Source of the DNA: Hymenobacter sp. ISL-91
Lineage (GTDB): Bacteria > Bacteroidota > Bacteroidia > Cytophagales > Hymenobacteraceae
Direction of reading: 5' to 3'
Length of the DNA stretch: 64,000 nucleotides
Assembly (NCBI RefSeq): GCF_018613725.1
Contig: NZ_JAGGPS010000014.1
Coordinates: 44,959-108,958, forward strand
Part shown: in pieces, positions 6,472-13,912 of the stretch
Layout: each line of letters starts with the position of its first letter
Position numbering within the stretch: position 1 is the stretch's first letter
Notes under the pieces: model-generated
The model's database searches: none
The model's input: only the letters and a program-made list of their open reading frames with translations
Told to the model about the DNA's origin: nothing
Translations under genes and position numbers: made by a program

Positions 6472-8541
6472 TTACCCTGCTACCGGCTGCTCCAGAAACT
6501 CCTTTTCCACCCAGCGGCCGTCCTCGCGCATGAGGTCGATGAGCTGGTCGACGGCCTGGGCTTCGGGCACCGATTTCTTGATGACTTCCTGGCCGCGGTA
6601 GAGCGCGATTTTGCCCTTGCCCACGCCCACATAGCCGTAGTCGGCGTCGGCCATTTCGCCGGGGCCGTTCACGATGCAGCCCATGATACCGATTTTCACG
6701 CCCTTGAGGTGGTCGGTGCGCTGGCGAATCATGGCGGTGGTTTCCTGCAAATCGAACAGGGTGCGGCCGCAGCTGGGGCAGCTGATGTATTCGGTTTTGC
6801 TCATGCGCGTACGCGCCGCCTGCAGGATGCCGAAGCTGAGCTGGTTGAGTTCGTCGATGGTCGTCAGCCACTCCGCTTTGGGGCGCTCGGGCAGCAGCTC
6901 GGTGCTCAGCACCACGCCGTCGCCGAGGCCATCGAGCAGCAGGCCGCCCACGTCGGTGGCGGCGTAGAGCTGGGTTTGCTCGGGCGTGAGGGCCGGGTAC
7001 TGGCGGTTGATGATGACCGGGTTGGGCACGTCGTGGTTCAGCAGCTCGAAGAATGCCCGCCGGATTTCGGGCATGGCGTGGGCGTTATCGGTGTAGAGAA
7101 TAATAACGACCGTGGTATCGTCGCGCAGCTGCGCCAGCGTGGGCGGCGTGAGCGAGGCCAGGTTCTGAAACACGAAGTTCAGGGCGGGGTGGCGGACCCC
7201 GGCGGCGGCGTACTCGGCCTGGGTGAGCACGGGGTAGTGCTCGGGTCGCTGGCCGGCATCGAGCCAGGCGCTGTAGTCCACTAGTTCGCGCAGGCCGTTG
7301 GGCAGCATGAACGGCACCGGCTGCTGGCCCGAGTACAGGTAGTCGGCCCCCAAGTCACTCATCTGAAACTTGTCCAAAAACGCCGAATACAGGTGGCCGG
7401 CCGCCCGCAAATCGGCGTACTCCAGCCCCGGCAGCCGCGAAAAATCCACCACCACCCGCGGCACGTTCAGCCCCCCGAAGTTGAGCACCTCCCGCGTTAC
7501 GCGGCGCTGGTACTGGAAGGGATTGATTGGGGAGCTGTCAGTTGTGGGGGGTTGGTTGTCAGTTGTCAGTTGCTCGTTGTCAATGCTGGTCTGCTGACTG
7601 ACAACTGACAACTGACCACTAACAACTGGAGGAATAGGGCTGGCTTGTTCGGCGCGGTGGGTGTAGCGGTCAATCAGGGCGCGGGCTACCGGCGCTTCCG
7701 CTTCGGGGGCTTCGGTGAGGCTTACGCGCACGGTGTCGCCGAGGCCGTCTTCGAGCAGCGTGCCGATGCCCACGGCCGACTTGATGCGGCCGTCTTCGGC
7801 CTCGCCGGCTTCCGTTACGCCCAGGTGCAGCGGGTAAGGCTGCAGGCCTTCGGCGTCGAGCTTCTGCACCAGCAGACGGTAGGCCTGCACCATTACCTGG
7901 GTGTTGCTGGCCTTCATGCTCAGCACCACGTCGTAGTAGTTTTCCTCCTCGCAAAGGCGCAGAAACTCCAGCGCCGACTCCACCATGCCCAGCGGCGTAT
8001 CGCCGTAGCGGCTCAGAATCCGGTCGGAAAGCGAGCCGTGGTTGGTGCCGATGCGCATAGCGGTGCCGTACTGCTTGCAGATTTGGACCAGCGGCCGGAA
8101 CCGCTCGCGGATACGGTCTACCTCGGCGGCGTAGCTGCTGTCGGTGTACTCGATGAGGTCGAATTTCTTCTTGTCGGCGTAGTTGCCGGGGTTTACGCGC
8201 ACTTTCTCCACGATGCGGGCGGCCAGCTCGGCGGCGTTGGGCGTGAAGTGGATGTCGGCAATCAGCGGCACGGTGCAGCCGCGCTTACGCAGCTCCTTTT
8301 TGATTTCGAGCAGGTTCTGGGCCTCCTTCACGCTGGGAGCCGTGATGCGCACATACTCGCAGCCGGCCTCCACCATGCGCAGCGTCTGCTCCACCGAGCC
8401 CATGGTATCCATGGTGTCCACGGTGGTCATGCTCTGCACCCGAATGGGGTTCAGGCCGCCCATGGGCAGGTCGCCGATTTTCACCTCGCGGCTCAGGCGG
8501 CGCTTATACTCGGTCAGGCTGGGGCAGTACGTCGTGTTCAT
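6472..8541 (-). CDS. ispG: 4-hydroxy-3-methylbut-2-enyl-diphosphate synthase (long Bacteroidota form)
   Basis: The iron-sulfur enzyme of the penultimate MEP-pathway step, converting MEcPP to HMBPP for isoprenoid synthesis. About 689 residues from ATG 8541; the frame extends to 8595 but MNTTYCPSLTEYKRR is the natural N-terminus. A TIM barrel (GGLNPIRVQSMTTVDTMDT...) is followed by the large insert typical of Bacteroidota, plant and Chlamydia enzymes, then the C-terminal [4Fe-4S] domain with ISCPSCGRTLFDLQ and IMGCIVNGPGEMADADYGYV. In the linker the residues VVSGQLSVVSQQTSIDNEQL and those after it are translated from a 7-base-unit palindromic repeat (7535-7629), so this segment is probably a tolerated insertion. 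Confidence 0.97.
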   Translation of the reverse strand: MNTTYCPSLTEYKRRLSREVKIGDLPMGGLNPIRVQSMTTVDTMDTMGSVEQTLRMVEAGCEYVRITAPSVKEAQNLLEIKKELRKRGCTVPLIADIHFTPNAAELAARIVEKVRVNPGNYADKKKFDLIEYTDSSYAAEVDRIRERFRPLVQICKQYGTAMRIGTNHGSLSDRILSRYGDTPLGMVESALEFLRLCEEENYYDVVLSMKASNTQVMVQAYRLLVQKLDAEGLQPYPLHLGVTEAGEAEDGRIKSAVGIGTLLEDGLGDTVRVSLTEAPEAEAPVARALIDRYTHRAEQASPIPPVVSGQLSVVSQQTSIDNEQLTTDNQPPTTDSSPINPFQYQRRVTREVLNFGGLNVPRVVVDFSRLPGLEYADLRAAGHLYSAFLDKFQMSDLGADYLYSGQQPVPFMLPNGLRELVDYSAWLDAGQRPEHYPVLTQAEYAAAGVRHPALNFVFQNLASLTPPTLAQLRDDTTVVIILYTDNAHAMPEIRRAFFELLNHDVPNPVIINRQYPALTPEQTQLYAATDVGGLLLDGLGDGVVLSTELLPERPKAEWLTTIDELNQLSFGILQAARTRMSKTEYISCPSCGRTLFDLQETTAMIRQRTDHLKGVKIGIMGCIVNGPGEMADADYGYVGVGKGKIALYRGQEVIKKSVPEAQAVDQLIDLMREDGRWVEKEFLEQPVAG
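7535..7629. repeat. 7-base-unit inverted repeat (TTGTCAG)n inside ispG
   Basis: Left-hand units (TTGTCAG repeats, about 7555-7572) face complementary ACTGACA units (about 7595-7616), with diverged flanks to 7535 and 7629. The element is a multiple of three in effect and is read through by ispG, coding a Ser/Gln/Thr/Asp-rich linker. It resembles the 7-base-unit repeats near 32.7 and 39.2 kb in design but not in sequence. Confidence 0.85.
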
Positions 8542-8721
8542 AGGAGGAAAACCGGGGGCGGCGGGCGAAAGTTGCGCGGCTAGGCAAAGGTACACGCTGC
8601 CGGGCAGCGGCCAAGCGGCTGGCCGGGGCGGTTAGCCTGAGCAAACGCGCCGCTACCGCTGCCCTGCTGGCAACAGGATACTTATCTTGACCGCCGTTCA
8701 GCACTTTCTCCCTCCTGTTCT

Positions 8722-9918
8722 ATGCGTTCTGCTGGTTTTTCGCGTCGTGGTTTCCTGCACCTTTTTGCCCTGGCGCTGGCCGGCCTGCCGCTGCTGGCAG
8801 GCTGCGGCGCGGGCCGCCTGCCCGCCGGCTCTCCAACCGATTACCTGCTGTATGTGGGCACTTACGCCGAAGCAGAGGCCGAAAGCATTTTCCTCTACCG
8901 CATGAGTGGCGAGGGGGCGCTAACCCGGCTACGGGCCGAAAAAGCAGGGCCCAATCCGTCGTTTATTGCCCTCGACTCCCGCCACCGGTATCTGTATGCT
9001 GCCAACGAGATGGGCCAGTTCGAAGGGGCCGCCAGCGGCTTCGTCAGCGCCTTTGGCGTCAATCAGCAAACGGGCCAGCTTACGGCCCTGGGGCGGCAGG
9101 CTTCGGGCGGGGCGGCCCCCTGCTACCTTAGCCTGAGCCCCGACAACCGGGCCGCGCTGGTTGCCAACTACACCGGCGGCAGCGTGGCCCTGCTGCCGCT
9201 GGCCCCCAACGGGCAACCGGGGCAGGCCGCGGCCACCCACGCGCACCAAGGCTCGGGCCCCAACCGGGAGCGGCAGGAAAAACCCCACGCCCACTGCATT
9301 ATCCCCGATCCGGCCGGCCGGTTTGCTTTTGCCGTCGATTTGGGTAGTGACCAGGTGGTGGGCTACCGGCTCGATGCAGCCAAGGGCCAGCTGCTGCCGC
9401 TGGCCTCCCCAGCCTTTATAGCGCAACCCGGCGCGGGCCCGCGCCACCTCACCTTCCACCCCAACGGCCGCTGGGCCTACCTGGCCAACGAGCTGACCTC
9501 GACTGTTACCACCCTGCGCTACGATGCCGCAGCCGGTACCTTCACCGAAGTGCATACGCTGTCGGCGCTGCCGGCCGGCTTTGCCGCGCCCAACACCGCC
9601 GCCGATATTCATGTGGCCCCCAACGGCCGGTTTGTGTACAGCTCCAACCGCGGCCACAACAGCCTGGCCGTGTTTGGGGTAGCCCCTGATACCGGCCGCC
9701 TGACGCTGCTGCAAACTGTGAGCACCCGGGGCCAGACGCCCCGCAACTTCGCCCTCAGCCCCGACGGCCGCCTGCTGCTGGTCGCCAACCAGAACTCCAA
9801 CTCCCTCGTCACGTTTCGCGTCGATACCCAAACCGGCCTGCTCACAGCCACCGGCCACACGGCCACGGTGCCCAAACCGGTTTCTCTGCAGCTAGTGCCC
9901 GATTTTATGGCCCGCTGA
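8722..9918 (+). CDS. Lactonase-family seven-bladed beta-propeller lipoprotein
   Basis: A 398-residue protein of the YbhE/Pgl-type lactonase family, whose characterised members hydrolyse 6-phosphogluconolactone. The N-terminus combines a twin-arginine-like SRRGFLH motif with a lipobox (LPLLAGC, Cys about residue 31), so an exported lipoprotein is expected. That fits a cytoplasmic 6-phosphogluconolactonase poorly, and the true substrate may differ. Propeller signatures are YVGTYAEAEAESIFLY, NPSFIALDSRHRYLYAANE, the HAHCIIPDPAGRFAFAVDLG segment, GPRHLTFHPNGRWAYLANEL and TPRNFALSPDGRLLLVANQN. It stands alone between divergent and convergent neighbours. Confidence 0.9.
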   Translation: MRSAGFSRRGFLHLFALALAGLPLLAGCGAGRLPAGSPTDYLLYVGTYAEAEAESIFLYRMSGEGALTRLRAEKAGPNPSFIALDSRHRYLYAANEMGQFEGAASGFVSAFGVNQQTGQLTALGRQASGGAAPCYLSLSPDNRAALVANYTGGSVALLPLAPNGQPGQAAATHAHQGSGPNRERQEKPHAHCIIPDPAGRFAFAVDLGSDQVVGYRLDAAKGQLLPLASPAFIAQPGAGPRHLTFHPNGRWAYLANELTSTVTTLRYDAAAGTFTEVHTLSALPAGFAAPNTAADIHVAPNGRFVYSSNRGHNSLAVFGVAPDTGRLTLLQTVSTRGQTPRNFALSPDGRLLLVANQNSNSLVTFRVDTQTGLLTATGHTATVPKPVSLQLVPDFMAR

Positions 9919-9972
9919 GCGGGGCGAGCCGAAGCCGGAAGGTCCACTTTAATCCACCGGCTGGCCGTGGGG

Positions 9973-10629
9973 TTACGCCTTTCCGGCCCGGCTGAATACT
10001 TCTTCCAGTGTATCCGTCTGTACGCCCGGAGTTTCATCGAGGGCGGCGTGGCGCATGGCGCGGGCCACGGTGCGGCCATGGATGGGCCGGTAGCTGCGCA
10101 GTAGCGGCATCATGCTGGCGGCCGTAGCCAGCCAGAGGCCCACTTTTTCGGCGGGCCGGGTTTCAGCCCGCGGCCCAGCCAGAATACCGGGCTGAATGAT
10201 GCGAATACGCTGAAAAGGCAGCCGTTTAACATCACGCTCCAGCTCACCCTTCATGCGGTTATAAAACAGCAGCGACTCGGCATCGGCCCCGGTCGAAGAT
10301 ACCAGCACATAGGCGGGTACCCCGTTTTCGGCCGCCGCCTGAGCAGCCTGGTACTGGTAGCTGTAATCGACCTGATACTGGGCCTGCTGGCTGCCGGCCT
10401 GGGCCAGGGTGGTACCGAGGCTCGAAAACAGCACATCGCCCTGCAGCAGGTGGTTCCAGGTGCGAGGCTGGTCGAAATCAACTGTGTGCTCTTCGAGCCG
10501 CGGATTCTGATAGCCGGTAGGCCGACGGGTAAAAACTTTGATGTGCTGCCACTGCTCATCGGCGAGAAGCTGCCGCAACAGGTAGCTGCCCACGAGACCA
10601 GTGGCCCCAATCAGAAGTGCGGTATTCAT
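9973..10629 (-). CDS. NAD(P)H-binding oxidoreductase (HTATIP2-like atypical SDR)
   Basis: A 218-residue Rossmann-fold protein. I chose ATG 10629, which puts the dinucleotide-binding motif LIGATGLVGSYLLRQLL at the N-terminus as is normal; the longer frame to 10671 adds an unlikely leader. Later motifs are DVLFSSLGTTL, a YLVSSTGAD-type strand (YVLVSSTGADAESLLFYNRM, with the YxxxK replaced by YNRMK), and IIQPGILAGPR. These match the HTATIP2/YbjT-like atypical short-chain dehydrogenases. Substrate unknown. The gene is 110 bases from the quinone reductase gene transcribed towards it and might be co-transcribed. Confidence 0.85.
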   Translation of the reverse strand: MNTALLIGATGLVGSYLLRQLLADEQWQHIKVFTRRPTGYQNPRLEEHTVDFDQPRTWNHLLQGDVLFSSLGTTLAQAGSQQAQYQVDYSYQYQAAQAAAENGVPAYVLVSSTGADAESLLFYNRMKGELERDVKRLPFQRIRIIQPGILAGPRAETRPAEKVGLWLATAASMMPLLRSYRPIHGRTVARAMRHAALDETPGVQTDTLEEVFSRAGKA

Positions 10630-10737
10630 ATGAAATGATGGTTTGAAAAACAGACGGCTGGCCAAGCTCAACCGTAACCAGGCAGAAGACTAACGGCGGC
10701 AAGACCCTTTTGTTGGTTGAAAGTTTCGGAAGTGGCG

Positions 10738-11712
10738 CTAGTGCACCAGCAGCACTATTTTTCCGATGTGGCGGCTGCTTTCCATCAGCCGGTGCGCTTC
10801 GGCGGCCTCGGCCAGCGGAAAGGTGCGCTCGATAACCGGGCGCAGGCGGCCGGCCGCGACTACCGGCCACACGCAACGCTCCACCTCGCGGGCCAGCGCC
10901 GCCTTAAATTCGGCCGAGCGGGGCCGCAGCGTACTGCCCGTAATGGTCAGGCGGCGGCGCATCAGGTCGAGGGCGTTGAATTCGGCTTTGGCCCCCTGCA
11001 TGGCATTGATGAACACCAGCCGGCCATCATCGCGCAGCAGGCGCAGGTTTTTGGGCGTGTAGTCGCCGCCCACCATGTCCAGAATCACGTCGGCCCCGCC
11101 GGCAGCAGCCACCACGGTTTCAAAATCCTCTTCCTTGTAATTGATAACCTTACTGGCTCCGAGACGGGCCACGGCGGCGCACTTTTCGGCCGAGCCGGCG
11201 GTGGCTATTACCTGGCTGCCCAGGGCGTGGGCCAACTGCACTGCCAGCACGCCAATGCCGCTGCTGCCGCCGTGTACCAACAGGGTTTCGCCGGGCAGTA
11301 GCCCCCCACGCTGAAACACGTTGTGCCACACGGTAAAGGCCGTTTCGGGCAGGCTGGCGGCCTCCGCAAGGCTCAGTCCGGCCGGAACGGGCAGGCAGTG
11401 GCCGGCCTCTACCACCGCATATTCGGCGTAGCCACCCTGACCCAGCAGGGCACACACGGCATTGCCGGGCTGCCAGTGAGTTACGCCCGCACCACACTCC
11501 TCCACGTGGCCGGCCACTTCGAGGCCCGGCACCAGGCCGGCCACCTCGTCGGCCCCGGCATATTTGCCCTGCCGCATCAGCACATCGGGCCGGTTAACGC
11601 CGGCGGCGGCCACCCGCAGCAGCACCTGGCCGGGGCCGGGCACGGGGCGGAGGCGGGTTTGCAGCTCCAGGCATTCGGGGCCGCCGGCTTGTTTAATCAC
11701 AATGGCGTTCAT
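10738..11712 (-). CDS. NAD(P)H:quinone oxidoreductase (zinc-independent MDR family)
   Basis: A 324-residue medium-chain reductase of the quinone oxidoreductase/PIG3 branch, using NADPH to reduce quinones or enones. Domain order is normal: GroES-like N-terminal domain (GVNRPDVLMRQGKY, GLEVAGHVEECG), then the Rossmann domain (LLVHGGSSGIGVLAVQLAHA), a lysine-containing GASKVINYKEEDF loop, and a C-terminal HIGKIVLLV strand. The catalytic and structural zinc cysteines of true alcohol dehydrogenases are absent, as expected. It starts at ATG 11712. Confidence 0.93.
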   Translation of the reverse strand: MNAIVIKQAGGPECLELQTRLRPVPGPGQVLLRVAAAGVNRPDVLMRQGKYAGADEVAGLVPGLEVAGHVEECGAGVTHWQPGNAVCALLGQGGYAEYAVVEAGHCLPVPAGLSLAEAASLPETAFTVWHNVFQRGGLLPGETLLVHGGSSGIGVLAVQLAHALGSQVIATAGSAEKCAAVARLGASKVINYKEEDFETVVAAAGGADVILDMVGGDYTPKNLRLLRDDGRLVFINAMQGAKAEFNALDLMRRRLTITGSTLRPRSAEFKAALAREVERCVWPVVAAGRLRPVIERTFPLAEAAEAHRLMESSRHIGKIVLLVH

Positions 11713-11847
11713 GGCAATAAGCTAAAGTAGGGCCGGCAACCGTGGGCCAGCCAGAGCGTAAGCTGAACTTTACGCAGAAACCGCGCCTTTGGGTACCGTT
11801 GGGCTTGCTGCGCCCGACCAGCTCCTCGGCCGATTTTCCTACTATCC

Positions 11848-12348
11848 ATGAAAAATCCCTTGCATCTTCCTCCGTTTCTGCGCGCAGTAGGCCAAACGGG
11901 CCGGCTGGCGGCTTGGCAAACCGGCCTGCTGTTCCGCAAAGCGGCCCGCTCGGCCCTCGATGCGGTACAGGACGTGTTGCGGGCCGAAGTAGTAAAGGGC
12001 AATGGCGAGCTGGTGCGCGACTTTCTGGTGGGCAAGGCCCTGCCGATGGCCCGTGCGCTGCTGCTCGAACGCATGGCCGCCCGGCTGCTGCTGCGGCTGG
12101 GCCTGCGCGGGGCGCTGGCTTCGAGTGTAGTGGGCTGGGTGCTGCCGCTGGTTGTCGAGCAGCTGCTGAAAGCCGGCCGCAGCTCGGGTCTGTTCGAAAA
12201 AGTAGGCCAGCATGCCACCGTGCAGGACACGCTCCGGCGCCTCGATGCGCTGCGGGAAGCCACCTGGAAACGCCTTGCGCCCGACCACGGCAGCAGCGCC
12301 GAAGTATTGCCCGACGACCACGAGCCGCTCGCCCGGATTTCTTCCTGA
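11848..12348 (+). CDS. Hypothetical protein with hydrophobic Leu-rich segments
   Basis: 166 residues starting at ATG 11848; family not recognised. The protein is rich in Leu, Ala and Arg. One segment (LLLRLGLRGALASSVVGWVLPLVVEQLL, residues about 84-110) could be a membrane-associated hairpin. The C-terminal 50 residues are polar with TLRRLDALREATWKRLAP. Codon use matches neighbours, and the start is well placed 135 bases from the divergent quinone reductase gene, so it is probably a real lineage-specific gene. Confidence 0.65.
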   Translation: MKNPLHLPPFLRAVGQTGRLAAWQTGLLFRKAARSALDAVQDVLRAEVVKGNGELVRDFLVGKALPMARALLLERMAARLLLRLGLRGALASSVVGWVLPLVVEQLLKAGRSSGLFEKVGQHATVQDTLRRLDALREATWKRLAPDHGSSAEVLPDDHEPLARISS

Positions 12349-12469
12349 AACGGCCTTAAACCCCATTGCGGGGCATATAATTCCGTAGACAAATTTTATT
12401 TATTTTTTACCTTTTCCAGTGTTCGACAGGAAATCCAAACCTCAAAACCGGGTCGTAAGTGGGCCCGAT

Positions 12470-12832
12470 ATGAAGAAAGAGACACCCGCATCAACAGGCC
12501 ACGCCACCCCGCTTCCGCCCGCCTGCGTAGCCCTGCGCGACTTATACCGCACCGCGCGGCACCTGCCTTCCACCGACCCTTATACCCCTGCCCGCCTGGC
12601 CCGCATTGCCGACTAGGCCGACTACCTGCTCGATACCTGGCCCGCCGAGCAGTGGCCGGCCGCCCTGCACTCGGGCCAGCCGCTGCCAGCCCGCGCTGTA
12701 CTACTGGCCTGGGTGGCGGTGGCCCGCCGCGACATTGGCCACGCCGGCACCGCTGCCGGCACCCGCTGGCCCTACCCGCAGTGGCAGCGCATCACTACTA
12801 CCCTGCTGGCCGCGCTGGCCCCCTTTGCCTGA
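12470..12832 (+). pseudogene. Unrecognised gene interrupted by one in-frame TAG
   Basis: Read from ATG 12470 (MKKETPASTGH...), the frame meets TAG at 12614-12616 and then continues in the same frame for 71 sense codons to TGA 12830. Both sides look coding: ALRDLYRTARHLPSTDPYTP before the stop, ADYLLDTWPAEQWPAALHSG after it, and a final IGHAGTAAGTRWPYPQWQRI. The intact protein would be about 120 residues, cytoplasmic, Trp/Ala-rich, of unknown function. A CAG-to-TAG change would explain the interruption, but I cannot exclude a sequencing error. Confidence 0.65.
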
Positions 12833-12994
12833 ACCAGCCGGCCGGCTCTTTCCCGGCTGCCGAAGCTACTTTTATTCCTTCGGACTAAGCATCAACCCCT
12901 AAGCTGCGGGGGTAGCGGGTAGTATTTGGCAAACTGCTACTATTTCCGCATTTTTGAGTGATTCACCCCACTCTGTGGTTCCGCTATCCGCTCC

Positions 12995-13417
12995 ATGATG
13001 CAAGAACTTACCAATGGCTTCGGCAAAGTATACCTGACCATTGCCTATGAGCCAGCCAATGAGTGGGTGTACAACAACTGGGTAGGTTACCAAACCTATG
13101 CAGGCATAGTAGCCGGGGCCAATGCCTGCCTGGCTCCCCTGCTTGCTCATGCCTGCCCCTACCTGCTCAACGACAACCGCGAGGTTATCGGCCCCTGGGA
13201 CCATGCCGTGGAGTGGATTGTAACCGATTGGGCCCCGCGGGCTCTGGCCCAGGGCCTTACGCACTTCGCCCACGTGGTCAGCCCCGAGGCGCTGGCGGCT
13301 ATTTCGGCCGAGGCCATGCACATAGGTTTCGGCGGCCGGCTCGAAATGAAGATGTTCGGCGATATAGACGAGGCGAAAGCCTGGCTGCGGCAGGCCCAGC
13401 GGGCAGTGGAGGCATAG
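12995..13417 (+). CDS. STAS/SpoIIAA-like (SEC14-type) domain protein
   Basis: 140 residues, probably one SpoIIAA-like/STAS domain as found in many small Cytophagales proteins. Features are YLTIAYEPANEWVYNNWVGY, HACPYLLNDNREVIGPWDHA (the central strand and loop), a VEWIVTDWAPRALAQGLTHF helix-strand, and a terminal GDIDEAKAWLRQAQ helix. Such domains often act as scaffolds or in small-molecule sensing; no partner is evident. It starts with two adjacent ATG codons (12995 and 12998). It is convergent with glnN, with repeat copy B in between. Confidence 0.8.
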   Translation: MMQELTNGFGKVYLTIAYEPANEWVYNNWVGYQTYAGIVAGANACLAPLLAHACPYLLNDNREVIGPWDHAVEWIVTDWAPRALAQGLTHFAHVVSPEALAAISAEAMHIGFGGRLEMKMFGDIDEAKAWLRQAQRAVEA

Positions 13418-13545
13418 GCGTAGGCTGAAAGAAACAACGAGCCATACAAGCCGCCGACCGTGCCCGGCAGGTGACAGAAACGACCAAAACAGGCGGATTC
13501 TGAAAAACCACGCACGTCATGGGGTCAGGGTCAAGAGCAGTACTT

Positions 13546-13704
13546 TAACCTACGTTGCGAAGGGCATCAGCACGACGTAGGGGCGGGGGTAAGCCCCGCC
13601 CGCCATTACAACGAACTTGCCGGGGCCTCCAATGGTCGTTCAACGCTTCGTGCGAATGGCGGGGGTAAGCCCCGCCCCTACGTCGTGCTTCGCTACTTGC
13701 GTTA
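13546..13704. repeat. GTAGGGGCGGGG palindromic element, copy B
   Basis: Inner arms at 13577-13605 and 13657-13681 share GTAGGGGCGGGGGTAAGC and complement. Outer similarity reaches TAACCTACGTTGCG on the left and the complement of GATAACGCAAGTAGCG on the right, so the whole unit is about 160 bp with terminal inverted repeats. It lies between convergent genes. Apart from this element and the glnN terminator I see nothing in 13418-13912. Confidence 0.85.
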
Positions 13705-13821
13705 TCTGTTCTCATCTAACGCGGTCAACAGTCTGCCGCCCCACTTACCGGCTGAGTGGCGTGCAGACGACGCCCGTAATGATGCTCCAGACAGGTAGCA
13801 GCAATTTTCAGCCTGGGCCAC

Positions 13822-13850
13822 AAAAAAAGCCGCATCCCCCGGATGCGGCC
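13822..13850 (-). terminator. Intrinsic terminator of glnN
   Basis: GCCGCATCC (13829-13837) pairs with GGATGCGGC (13841-13849) around a CCC loop. On the minus strand the stem is followed by seven T (13822-13828). It lies about 65 bases after the glnN stop. Confidence 0.9.
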
Positions 13851-13912
13851 TTTCTAAGATCGGGGCGCGGAGAAAAATTCCCACCCAACTCCGGCCCGAC
13901 TCTGACCCGGGC

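Noticed and set aside
7645..8583. 312-codon plus-strand frame opposite ispG
   Set aside because: Antisense shadow of a well-recognised gene.
12606..12902. 98-codon plus-strand frame overlapping the amber-interrupted gene
   Set aside because: Out-of-frame shadow; the other frame is open on both sides of a single TAG and has better amino-acid composition.
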